Assembly (NCBI GenBank): GCA_023459355.1
Contig: JAEWUM010000013.1
Span: 62,001 to 126,000, forward strand
DNA length: 64,000 nt
From: Bacteroidota bacterium
Lineage (GTDB): Bacteria > Bacteroidota > Bacteroidia > Bacteroidales > Paludibacteraceae
Direction of reading: 5' to 3'
Numbering within the stretch: position 1 is the first letter of the stretch; every line of letters starts with the position of its first letter. Shown here piece by piece: positions 35,303 through 43,615 of this stretch. Both the position numbers and the translations under genes were made by a program. The notes below the pieces were generated by a model. The model had not been told where the DNA came from, did no database searches, and saw nothing but the letters and a program-made list of their open reading frames with translations.

Positions 35303-37684
35303 CTAAAATTTCATTGACCAGGATACTGAAGGTAAAATTGGAAACATTTGCATAGATTTCAAAACAGGTTTGTAAGTTCCGTCAGGGTTCCATTTTCTAC
35401 TCAAATAATAAATATACGGGTTAGCCTGGTTGTATGCATTATAAACCCCAAAAGAGAATACAGCATCATAGCGTTTGAAAGCCTGATATTCTTTTGTGAA
35501 CGAAATATCCAATTTATGAAATGGTCTTGTCCTGTAATTGTTTCTTTCATCCTCAACTGCCATAAATCGAATATAGCTATTTGATAATTCTCCATTCTCC
35601 ATATCAAGAAGTGGATATTGAAAGAAACGTGTTGGAACTGTAATCGGCTTTCCAGAATGATATTGCCAGGTTAACACCATTGTAAATTTTGATGAGAAAT
35701 TTCGTTTAAAAGTGATATTTAATAAATGCCTGATATCAGTAGATGCTGAAAATGGTTTCCCGAAGTTCAAATCCTCAAATTGATTGATAGCTTGCATCAA
35801 TGTGTAGTATGAGGATAAGGTCCAACGTTTGTTTGAAATAGTTCCCATTAAATCTATCCCGTAAGCTTTACCCTCCCCCTGAGTTACATAATCGTTTGGA
35901 TAATTTGCTATATCAAATTTATAATACATAACACTAAGAGCATCTATTCCATCTTTGAATTCCGCAATATTTTGAAATGTTTTATACCATATATCTGCTT
36001 TGAATGATACTGTATTATCTTTATTGACGAAGTCCTTGGCTACACCAAAAGAGTAATTCCAGGAAGTTTGTGGACTCAGATTACTCCCTGAAGGTAGAAA
36101 TAATTCAATGGGCATTCCCAATCCCGGATTTGCCAAACGGTGTACCGGTTGATTTAACTTGTCGATAGAAGCACTTATTGAAAAAGCATTGTTGAATTTC
36201 CCGATATAATTTACCCGTGGTTCCAGGTCATAAATTTGATAATCTTTACTTCCTGTAACACTTAATCTCAAACCCGTGTTTAATTGATGTTTTGGAGAAA
36301 AAGCCCAACCTAATTCAGTGAAAGCTACAATTTCTGCCAATCTAATCAGACTGGTCGTCTCAATCTGATTAATTGTCGTGTCAGTAATCTGTTGCATGAA
36401 TGGCATGAATCCATTTGATTTAACCGAGATTCCACTGGTCGATTTTAATTTATGAGTAATTGAAGATGTTAGCTTTTCTGATATTCCGATTGAATTAATG
36501 CCGGATATCATTTCGCTAATATTCTTGACTCTTTCGTTTGATTCGAAATTCGACATTCCATAATTAAAAGTATATTGATCAAAATACGCCATGAAATGAT
36601 TCTCGGTTCGCTTTGAAAATGTATGATACCAATTTATCCCGATGTTTTGTTGCGCATTTTTAATCCATGAATCAGTAATGTAAAAAGGTTCTTTATTTGT
36701 AATCTCGAAGCCATCACTGTTGTTAAACCATGTGACTTTTAGATTATCTTTCTCTGATAATTTCCAATAAAGATTGGCATTCAGATCTCCAAAATAAAGA
36801 TTATATTTTGCACCTTCTGCTGTAATACGCGACAGAGCACTTAAGTTTACCAAACTATAATTGGAAATACGCCCTGATATGGCAAACGAAAGTTTGTTTT
36901 TTATTACCGGTATATTCAGATATAGCTTACTCGACAACAGACTTATATCGAAAGAACCAAGGAATTTATCCAACTCAGCATCTTCAGTTAACACATCTAC
37001 AACCGATGAAACCTTACCACCATACGCTGCAGGGAATCCTGATTTGTACAGTTTAGCCGATTTAATAATCAATGGATTATAAGCAGAAACCAAACCAAAG
37101 AAGTGCTCTGTTGAATACAATGACACTCCGTCAAGCAAATAAAGATTCTGACCATGTGTTCCTCCTCTGACCTGTAAATCAGCTGCTCCTTCACTACTCG
37201 ATGAAATACCGGCTGTTTGTGCCAATGCTTTTAGGATGTCACGCTCCCCGATCAATGCAGGTAAAACATGCAGAGTTCTCCGATCTATTTGTTCTATCCC
37301 GGTAAACTCTTTAGAAACTAATTTATTTGAATAAACCTCCACCTCTGGGATATAAATTGATTCTACATCTGAAAAAAGCTCAATAATCAAAGTGGTATCC
37401 GAACTAAGATTAATTATAACTTCTTTCTTTTTAAAAGGATAAAAATCAATTATAAATGTATATTCACCTTTTCGAAATTTAAACAGAAATTCGCCTTGTT
37501 TATTTGCATCGACTTTTTTGTTGAATGGTTTAATGAACATCGGGATTTGACTGATACCTTTCTTACTTCGATTATCAATGATTTTGCCTTTAAGTTCATA
37601 TTGCTTAGCATAAGCCTGTGCTTCTGTCGTAAAAACACACAATACTGTTGATAACAAACAAAGTATCATCTTCTGTTTAAGCAT
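35303..37684 (-). CDS. TonB-dependent outer-membrane receptor (second of the array)
   Basis: 793 aa. Signal peptide MLKQKMILCLLSTVLCVFTT, regulatory-like domain (YELKGKIIDNRSKKGISQI, about 28-110), plug with VLPALIGERDILKALAQT and LQVRGGTHGQNLYLLDGVSL, then a barrel ending SVSWSMKF. It is paralogous to the other two receptors of the array. No SusD-like partner is present; the DUF4249 gene lies 7 bases upstream. The substrate is unknown. Confidence 0.88.
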   Translation of the reverse strand: MLKQKMILCLLSTVLCVFTTEAQAYAKQYELKGKIIDNRSKKGISQIPMFIKPFNKKVDANKQGEFLFKFRKGEYTFIIDFYPFKKKEVIINLSSDTTLIIELFSDVESIYIPEVEVYSNKLVSKEFTGIEQIDRRTLHVLPALIGERDILKALAQTAGISSSSEGAADLQVRGGTHGQNLYLLDGVSLYSTEHFFGLVSAYNPLIIKSAKLYKSGFPAAYGGKVSSVVDVLTEDAELDKFLGSFDISLLSSKLYLNIPVIKNKLSFAISGRISNYSLVNLSALSRITAEGAKYNLYFGDLNANLYWKLSEKDNLKVTWFNNSDGFEITNKEPFYITDSWIKNAQQNIGINWYHTFSKRTENHFMAYFDQYTFNYGMSNFESNERVKNISEMISGINSIGISEKLTSSITHKLKSTSGISVKSNGFMPFMQQITDTTINQIETTSLIRLAEIVAFTELGWAFSPKHQLNTGLRLSVTGSKDYQIYDLEPRVNYIGKFNNAFSISASIDKLNQPVHRLANPGLGMPIELFLPSGSNLSPQTSWNYSFGVAKDFVNKDNTVSFKADIWYKTFQNIAEFKDGIDALSVMYYKFDIANYPNDYVTQGEGKAYGIDLMGTISNKRWTLSSYYTLMQAINQFEDLNFGKPFSASTDIRHLLNITFKRNFSSKFTMVLTWQYHSGKPITVPTRFFQYPLLDMENGELSNSYIRFMAVEDERNNYRTRPFHKLDISFTKEYQAFKRYDAVFSFGVYNAYNQANPYIYYLSRKWNPDGTYKPVLKSMQMFPILPSVSWSMKF

Positions 37685-37691
37685 AATTTAT

Positions 37692-38561
37692 CTATTTATT
37701 GGTTACAATAATTAATCTGCTTTTTTTTACAAAACTTCCAAATAACCCAATTCCATTTTCAATATTTGAAAAAGCAGGATAAACGCCTCCATAAGACCCT
37801 AGCACATCCACTATATCATTACTATTAAACATAAATGAACTTATACTTTCGGCTAACATAAATCTTTTCAGAGTTGAATCAACTGTGATGATATTTATTT
37901 CGAATGAACTGATACTATTATCCACAACAAAATTCGGTTCCAAATATGATTCAGATGTAAGAAATGGAAAGCCATCAATTCTATTAGAAAACGCGGTTAA
38001 ATAGCATCCATAATTTCGGTTATCCGGCAATTTCAATTTGAGCAAAAGAACGCATAAATTAGCTGTATAATGGGTACCATTGACAGAACCGCCTGCCTGA
38101 TCGGAGACAATTGTGCATTCTCCCTGAATAATCTCACCGCTTTCAGTCGGTACTGTTGTTTGGGCATAAACTGTTTTGTTGTTAATCTCTGCTCTCAATA
38201 AATAGGTACTTCCCGGCCTTACCTGAATCAACCTTTCTTCATCTGTAAAAATCGAACTATCCTGTGGACTTGGTGATAGTTTAACCCAAGCACTATCTTT
38301 TTCGGAGATATACACTTTTGTGTCAGTATAATCTATGTCTTTAGAATCTTTATCTTCTGTAAAAGATTCACCTATAAAAACATGAACTTTCTCCCCCGGT
38401 GTTATCGCTGAAAATACAACCGGTGACACTTCATTAGTCCAGGGAGAGTCTTCTGTCTTATCCATACAAGATATGAACAAAACTGAGAAAGAATACAATA
38501 ATGGTAACTTGAGGATGTTAATAAACTCACTTTTACCCGATGGGTTAATACTGTATTTCAT
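37692..38561 (-). CDS. DUF4249-family lipoprotein
   Basis: 289 aa with lipobox SVLFISC, preceded by a longer N-terminus of about 20 residues than usual. PVVFSAITPGEKVHVFIGES and TKVYISEKDSAWVKL match the family N-terminal half, and PAFSNIENGIGLFGSFVKKS the C-terminal end. Seven bases separate it from its receptor gene downstream. It is one of three DUF4249 paralogues in the array. Confidence 0.82.
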   Translation of the reverse strand: MKYSINPSGKSEFINILKLPLLYSFSVLFISCMDKTEDSPWTNEVSPVVFSAITPGEKVHVFIGESFTEDKDSKDIDYTDTKVYISEKDSAWVKLSPSPQDSSIFTDEERLIQVRPGSTYLLRAEINNKTVYAQTTVPTESGEIIQGECTIVSDQAGGSVNGTHYTANLCVLLLKLKLPDNRNYGCYLTAFSNRIDGFPFLTSESYLEPNFVVDNSISSFEINIITVDSTLKRFMLAESISSFMFNSNDIVDVLGSYGGVYPAFSNIENGIGLFGSFVKKSRLIIVTNK

Positions 38562-38628
38562 AGTTTTTGTAAATAATATATAGAAAAGCTACTTCTCATA
38601 GATAAACGGAGCTCTCGGTATTTTATTG

Positions 38629-38665
38629 AAAAACATCTCTACTTTGTTGGTTTCAGTAGAGATGT
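38629..38665 (-). terminator. Intrinsic terminator between receptor 1 and the second DUF4249 gene
   Basis: Read on the - strand, an 11-bp perfect stem (ACATCTCTACT at 38665-38655 with AGTAGAGATGT at 38643-38633) is followed by TTTTTC. It could end or attenuate the transcript after the first receptor, making the downstream modules a separate or reduced unit. Confidence 0.65.
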
Positions 38666-38672
38666 CTATTAT

Positions 38673-40976
38673 TTAAAACCTTACACTGTAGCTCAATGAA
38701 GGTAAAAATGGAAACAGGCTAAACTCATATAGTTTTAATCCATGAATTGAACTGCTCACACGATACATATATGGATTACTCTTATTATAAACATTAATTA
38801 CGCTTAAATCCCAGACACTTTCATGTGTTAGCTTTTTTGTTTTGTAACTAACCCCAATATCTAATCTGTGATAAGTCTTTTGACGAAATTCATTCATTTT
38901 ACCATAAAGAAGCACAAAGCTCCCTTCAATGTCAGTAAACTGTGAACGTGGAATAGTGTACGGGAGTCCGGTACCAAAGACCCAGGTTGCCGAAACAATA
39001 AACCTTGAGGTTAATTGTTGCTGGAACAAACATCCGATATCTAACAACCTATCGTATTTATACGGGAATTCTTCTCCATCATTCAAATCGATAAATTGTC
39101 TTTTTGCCTGAGCCAATGATACTCCAATCCACCCTGTTGATAATCCGTTAACTTTTCGCATCAAAATATCAACACCTTTGGATTTACCAACACCATTAAC
39201 AGATAGAATCTTTTCCCACAGAGCAAAATCGGTAGTATAAGCTATACCTTCTTTTAAGTCAACCAGATTCTCCATTTTTTTATAATAAGCTTCAGCTGAA
39301 AATTCATAGTTGCTTTGTTCTGGTTTGTAATTTATAGCAATTGAAGCTTGATTACTAATAGCAGGAGGAGCTTCTGGCATTGCGGGAATTCGATAGTCAG
39401 CAGGTATACCGGCCCCATTATTGGATAAAAGATGAAACGGTTGCCACATACGGGAAACAGAAACTTTCAAAGCCAATTCAGCTGTTATTTTACGTGTCAG
39501 CAATAATCTGGGTTGTAAATCATGAAAAATAATACCTTCTGTAAAGATGACATTTTCTCTAATACCCATATTTAAACCAAAACCATGTAAATTATCCATG
39601 GTAATATCGGTAAAAATACTATGTTCATAAGCATTCGTTCGAGGATAACCAATTGAAAGATCGACTGCATTTAAATTTAAACCTGATTGTTCTACTATAC
39701 TCTTACCCGGATTATAAACGTGGTAATAAAAATTATAGCCAGCCTGTATCCGAATATTATTGCTAAGTGAATACCGCCCTTTGGCAATAAAGAAATTGTC
39801 AGAGATGCTTGAAATGAAACTACTCTTATATTGTCCCTCAAGGATCTTGTCGGGGTTGTAAAAATTCAGAGTGCTTTTCTCTCCATAATGATACTTTGAA
39901 TGCCCACCAATAAGATTTAATTGCAGCTGAGGAGAAATAATTTCATTAAATCGAAGAGAAATGGCTCTGTTACCCCATGTAGTAGAAATCTTTGATGTGA
40001 AACTTTCCTCTGTTCCGTCAACATCATAGTTCATCGCATCTTCACCAGTATAAAAACTAAAATACAATCTACTTTTAGTGGAGAGTATATAATTGAGTTT
40101 TAGATTAACATCGTGCATCAAGAATCCCATGTCAGTATCAAAGAACCATTTAAAAATTGGCATGGTGTTGATTCTGAATGAAGCCACATAAGAAGCTTTT
40201 TCTTTGATGATAGGTCCGTCAATATATATTTTAGAGGTCAGCATACCAAGGGTCATACTTTGATGATGATGATACATATCACCATCTTTTGTTCGAATAT
40301 CCACGATGGATGATAGGCGACCACCATATTCGGCAGGAAAAGCTCCGAGAAATAATTCTGCACTTTTGATAATATCCGTATTGAATGTTGATACGAGATT
40401 TCCTAAATGATGAATATGATAGAGTGGCATATCATCCAACAAAAATAAGTTTTGATCATTGCTTCCTCCACGGATAAATAATCCTGTATTGCCATCTCCG
40501 GCTTGTTGTACTCCGGGTGTCAACTGAAAATATCTGACCAAATCTTTTTCGCCTACTAAGCTGGGTAATACATCTAATTCTGTTTTGCTGATTTTAAATG
40601 TGGATGGCGTTGGATCAAGAGGTTTAGCTCGCTTAATATTAACTTCCACTTCTTTTAAGTAGAAAGAAGATTCATGTAGTTTCCAATTTATCTCTGAAAC
40701 GTCACAAGATGATATCCTGCATTGACTAACATACCCCAAATAGGAAACTTCGAGTAGGGCAGAGTCACAATCAGAAGGTATCCAAAGTGAATAACGTCCA
40801 TGACTATCTGTGATTGTTCCCTTTCCCGATTTTTTATCAAGAACACTTGCTCCGATAATTGTTTCAGAAGTTGTTTCATCACACACTGTTCCGAATATTA
40901 GTCTTTGGTTCTTGGCATACATTGGCATCCCGAGAAAAAGAAAGAAACTCACTATTTGTAAAATTCTATATTGCAT
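38673..40976 (-). CDS. TonB-dependent outer-membrane receptor (first of the array)
   Basis: 767 aa. Signal peptide MQYRILQIVSFFLFLGMPMY, regulatory-like domain (IFGTVCDETTSETIIGASVL), plug with VLPSLVGEKDLVRYFQLTPG and LFIRGGSNDQNLFLLDDMPL, a Gly-Asp rich barrel and the C-terminal sequence LPSLSYSVRF. It is paralogous to the two receptors downstream. Six bases separate it from the DUF4249 gene upstream. The substrate is unknown. Confidence 0.88.
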   Translation of the reverse strand: MQYRILQIVSFFLFLGMPMYAKNQRLIFGTVCDETTSETIIGASVLDKKSGKGTITDSHGRYSLWIPSDCDSALLEVSYLGYVSQCRISSCDVSEINWKLHESSFYLKEVEVNIKRAKPLDPTPSTFKISKTELDVLPSLVGEKDLVRYFQLTPGVQQAGDGNTGLFIRGGSNDQNLFLLDDMPLYHIHHLGNLVSTFNTDIIKSAELFLGAFPAEYGGRLSSIVDIRTKDGDMYHHHQSMTLGMLTSKIYIDGPIIKEKASYVASFRINTMPIFKWFFDTDMGFLMHDVNLKLNYILSTKSRLYFSFYTGEDAMNYDVDGTEESFTSKISTTWGNRAISLRFNEIISPQLQLNLIGGHSKYHYGEKSTLNFYNPDKILEGQYKSSFISSISDNFFIAKGRYSLSNNIRIQAGYNFYYHVYNPGKSIVEQSGLNLNAVDLSIGYPRTNAYEHSIFTDITMDNLHGFGLNMGIRENVIFTEGIIFHDLQPRLLLTRKITAELALKVSVSRMWQPFHLLSNNGAGIPADYRIPAMPEAPPAISNQASIAINYKPEQSNYEFSAEAYYKKMENLVDLKEGIAYTTDFALWEKILSVNGVGKSKGVDILMRKVNGLSTGWIGVSLAQAKRQFIDLNDGEEFPYKYDRLLDIGCLFQQQLTSRFIVSATWVFGTGLPYTIPRSQFTDIEGSFVLLYGKMNEFRQKTYHRLDIGVSYKTKKLTHESVWDLSVINVYNKSNPYMYRVSSSIHGLKLYEFSLFPFLPSLSYSVRF

Positions 40977-40982
40977 ACAAGT

Positions 40983-41963
40983 TCATTCCTTTTCAATATT
41001 CGTTCTACCTTCAACATTAACAGTTGTATCAGTTTTACAATAAGTTCCTAAGATACCATATCCACCGTTTATATTGTTATAAACTCGTACGGGAGATGCC
41101 ATCCCATATAACAAATCCCCTTCCGCAGCATATTTTTGTTTATAAAGGGATGTTTTGTACTGAAAATAAGCATACGATACTGTACGCAATTGAATTTTAA
41201 TGTTATGATTCCAGGTGTAAGTTGATCCGGCATAATATCCTTCACCGGCACTATATTCGAAATTTATTGTTACATTTTGGTTCTGTTGTTTTTTAAGTTT
41301 GAAAAGTAGAGATTGTGGGTATGCTGCTTCAAACAAAAAAATATTGGGATAATATCCTTCTCGAGTGATTAACTTGTCATTTGTCTTTAGACTTAACTGA
41401 TTGAAAGGATTATTTGAAGCAAATGACTCATTATCTGTGTTTTGCTGCCAGGCAATTAATTCATAATAATTTGTAAGATTTTCCGTGTTTGGAATAAAAC
41501 TCACGGAACCTAAATAAGACGTGGTTTTACGTATCGGTGAAATACTAATGTCGGTGATAGTTACTTTGTGTGCAGGCATTGTATCAATAACCGAAATAAT
41601 CCGGACGGGGTCAATGGTTTTTATTTTTATTTGGTATATATTTGATTTTCCGGGCTTTATATCAGGGATGTATAACGTAACTACATTATTCGTATTCATT
41701 TTCATTAATGGGTAAGATATGCCATTTGAAAGATCTTCAAAAACAGCTTTTTCTATAGTTGGTGCGGAGATTGGTTCTTTGGAAAAGGCGACCTGAGTTG
41801 ATGTACAGTTTATTTTTATTGTAGAATCTGGACTCAAAAAAGCACTTACTGCCACCTCCGTGGAAAAGCCTTCAGACAAATCTACTTCTGTGTTTTGGAG
41901 GTCATTTGTACATGCAAAAAGGCAAACTGACAAAATGAATAATGGAAGTGTTTCACTCTTCAT
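40983..41963 (-). CDS. DUF4249-family lipoprotein
   Basis: 326 aa with lipobox SVCLFAC. STEVAVSAFLSPDSTIKINC near the N-terminus, TLYIPDIKPGKSNIYQIKIK in the middle, and VRVYNNINGGYGILGTYCKT at the end follow the DUF4249 pattern. It precedes its receptor gene by 6 bases. A hairpin (41981-42006) separates it from the lipoprotein gene upstream. Confidence 0.82.
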   Translation of the reverse strand: MKSETLPLFILSVCLFACTNDLQNTEVDLSEGFSTEVAVSAFLSPDSTIKINCTSTQVAFSKEPISAPTIEKAVFEDLSNGISYPLMKMNTNNVVTLYIPDIKPGKSNIYQIKIKTIDPVRIISVIDTMPAHKVTITDISISPIRKTTSYLGSVSFIPNTENLTNYYELIAWQQNTDNESFASNNPFNQLSLKTNDKLITREGYYPNIFLFEAAYPQSLLFKLKKQQNQNVTINFEYSAGEGYYAGSTYTWNHNIKIQLRTVSYAYFQYKTSLYKQKYAAEGDLLYGMASPVRVYNNINGGYGILGTYCKTDTTVNVEGRTNIEKE

Positions 41964-41980
41964 GTTAATAGTGTTTTTTT

Positions 41981-42006
41981 ACTAACGGTGTATTAGCACC
42001 GTTAGT
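41981..42006. repeat. 10-bp inverted repeat between the leading lipoprotein gene and the DUF4249 gene
   Basis: ACTAACGGTG (41981-41990) with CACCGTTAGT (41997-42006). The T run lies on the + strand side only, so it is not a normal terminator for the minus-strand operon, but it could end + strand transcripts or stabilise mRNA ends. Confidence 0.5.
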
Positions 42007-42013
42007 GTTTTTT

Positions 42014-42817
42014 TTACCATTCTGGAATTGAGTCCTTTGAAAATTTTATCCAAAAGTTGTCAGGAGAATAAGATCTAACTCCGGTATACAATCTATAAAT
42101 ATTATCGCCATTATAATGAGACCCATCATAACCAAAAGCATTATTATCATAGTTATAACCATACCCTTCAGACAAAACTCTCCATTGCCCATTCGGCCAG
42201 GTTATAACTTTACACAATAAACACTTTTTAAAACCATATCTTGCAAGGGTTGGTGGTATGTATTCTCCATTAGAGGTACGGTTCGTATGTTTTACCTTAC
42301 CGTAATAATCATGTACCTTTGACGTATATTCGTAATACCAAGGATAAGGATTTACTATTATTTTTTGAATAGATGATAAAGTTTGACTTTTTATTTTTCT
42401 GCATCTTAAATCTAGCTCATTAGAATTTTCGTTCATTTCAATTATTTCGACACTAATTTTAGGTGTTTCACTTATTTCACAATTAGTAAAAGAAAAAGGA
42501 AAACTTGATTTCTGAGTATTCATTTGATGTCCTGATTCAGATAAAGAATCATCTGTTGCTGCATAGTATTCATACTCGCTTAAATGAGTTTGTAAAACAT
42601 CTTCCTTATCTGAAGATACTACAATATCAACATACCCTTGTTTATTAATTAAAAGCCTAATTGTATCAGAATACTTAAATTCCACAGAAAAAAAATCTGA
42701 CTCGGCAGTCTCATTTGGTATGTATATTTCATTAAAATCTGTGACATTATCTTTACAAGCATAAGATATAGATAAAATCAAAAATACAAATAGAATCTTG
42801 ATATAGTTGGTTTTCAT
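42014..42817 (-). CDS. Hypothetical lipoprotein leading the TonB/DUF4249 operon
   Basis: 267 aa from the ATG at 42817 (an upstream ATG at 42847 lacks a good signal start). Lipobox SISYAC after MKTNYIKILFVFLILSI. The C-terminal third is Tyr/Asn/Gly-rich (YGYNYDNNAFGYDGSHYN) with a CLLC pair at KKCLLCKVI. I do not recognise a family. It is probably a surface lipoprotein, transcribed with the receptor pairs downstream, and precedes them by 50 bases and a hairpin. Confidence 0.65.
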   Translation of the reverse strand: MKTNYIKILFVFLILSISYACKDNVTDFNEIYIPNETAESDFFSVEFKYSDTIRLLINKQGYVDIVVSSDKEDVLQTHLSEYEYYAATDDSLSESGHQMNTQKSSFPFSFTNCEISETPKISVEIIEMNENSNELDLRCRKIKSQTLSSIQKIIVNPYPWYYEYTSKVHDYYGKVKHTNRTSNGEYIPPTLARYGFKKCLLCKVITWPNGQWRVLSEGYGYNYDNNAFGYDGSHYNGDNIYRLYTGVRSYSPDNFWIKFSKDSIPEW

Positions 42818-42883
42818 AAATGTAAATTTTAAATTGTTGTTAATCAAATTGACTTCGCCCTAGCAACCCACAACCATAAATCA

Positions 42884-42997
42884 CTATTTTAATCTTTGTT
42901 GTTCCTCTTGTGATAGGATTAACAACATTTTTTGATTGTTGCCGCCCCACAAGGTCTTTTGCAGGACGGCTTTCTCAATCAGATTATTGTTTCTCAT
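42884..42997 (-). CDS. Possible 37-codon peptide gene at the head of the operon
   Basis: ATG at 42997, stop TAG at 42886-42884. The peptide reads MRNNNLIEKAVLQKTLWGG then NNQKMLLILSQEEQQRLK, with no signal peptide but a GG pair. It is the first possible gene downstream of the candidate minus-strand promoter (CAATTTTG-like core at 43063-43056, then 59 bases to the ATG), and 66 bases before the lipoprotein ATG. It may be a chance frame in a leader region, or a small regulatory or precursor peptide. Confidence 0.35.
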   Translation of the reverse strand: MRNNNLIEKAVLQKTLWGGNNQKMLLILSQEEQQRLK

Positions 42998-43055
42998 ATT
43001 TAGTTGGTTGTTTTATTATTGCCGGTTCATTCGGTAAGTATGTTTTTCTGCTGTG

Positions 43056-43106
43056 CAAAATTGGGGGTTCTATGCCAATATTCAGGTTAACGGAACGTTA
43101 TATAAC
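43056..43106 (-). promoter_or_regulatory. Candidate promoter and palindromic operator for the TonB/DUF4249 operon
   Basis: On the - strand the core CAATTTTG (complement of 43056-43063) differs from TAnnTTTG at one base. The palindrome GTTATATAAC at 43097-43106 lies 33 bases upstream of that core, a suitable place for an activator. Two more copies (one exact) lie at 43432-43463 before the kinase gene. Confidence 0.4.
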
Positions 43107-43146
43107 ATCAAGCTTTGATTTATTTTGCATAATGTGCTGGTTATGA

Positions 43147-43601
43147 AAATTATATCAATTGGAAATTAATATCAGATAGAGATGCTTATAACGTGAATTA
43201 GTTTTTTTTATGGTATAGCTATAACCTTGAATCTTATGTTCCCATTACTATCTGTATAAGATATAATCAGGTACTTTATTCCACCAATACAATTGTTCAT
43301 TTGTTGCAGGTTGAGAGTTCTGTGATTTGTTTTAAGCGTGCCCATAAAAATTAGTTTTTAATGTGTGATTACTGTTGAATTTTCAATGGACAAAATTGAG
43401 TTATATTACATAATTAATAGGTTATCAGTTGGTTATATAATATATTGGCTTTTGTTATATAACATTGTTGGTTCTACAATTTAGGGTAATCGGGAGTATA
43501 ATAGTGGTTGGAATTTTCTATATAGGAGAGCTGTTAACATAGACCCCGAATTAAGGTTAATAATTTCGGCGAACGTTATACAGCTGTTAAGGAAAAAGCT
43601 A
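43147..43601. promoter_or_regulatory. AT-rich intergenic region before the two-component system with GTTATATAAC sites
   Basis: No gene is seen in this region. It contains GTTATATAAT at 43432-43441 and GTTATATAAC at 43454-43463, 22 bases apart (two helical turns), and a related GTTATACAGCTGTT at 43575-43588. These match the site on the TonB-operon side at 43097. Confidence 0.4.
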
Positions 43602-43609
43602 TATCTTTG
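43602..43609 (+). promoter_or_regulatory. Promoter core TATCTTTG at the kinase gene start
   Basis: TATCTTTG ends only 6 bases before the ATG at 43616, so the transcript would be leaderless or nearly so. No clear -33 TTG was seen. Confidence 0.45.
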
Positions 43610-43615
43610 CAAATC

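Noticed and set aside
42910..43146. 78-aa + strand frame in the kinase/operon gap
   Set aside because: Cysteine- and phenylalanine-rich with no domain; it overlaps the candidate promoter and the 37-codon minus-strand frame.
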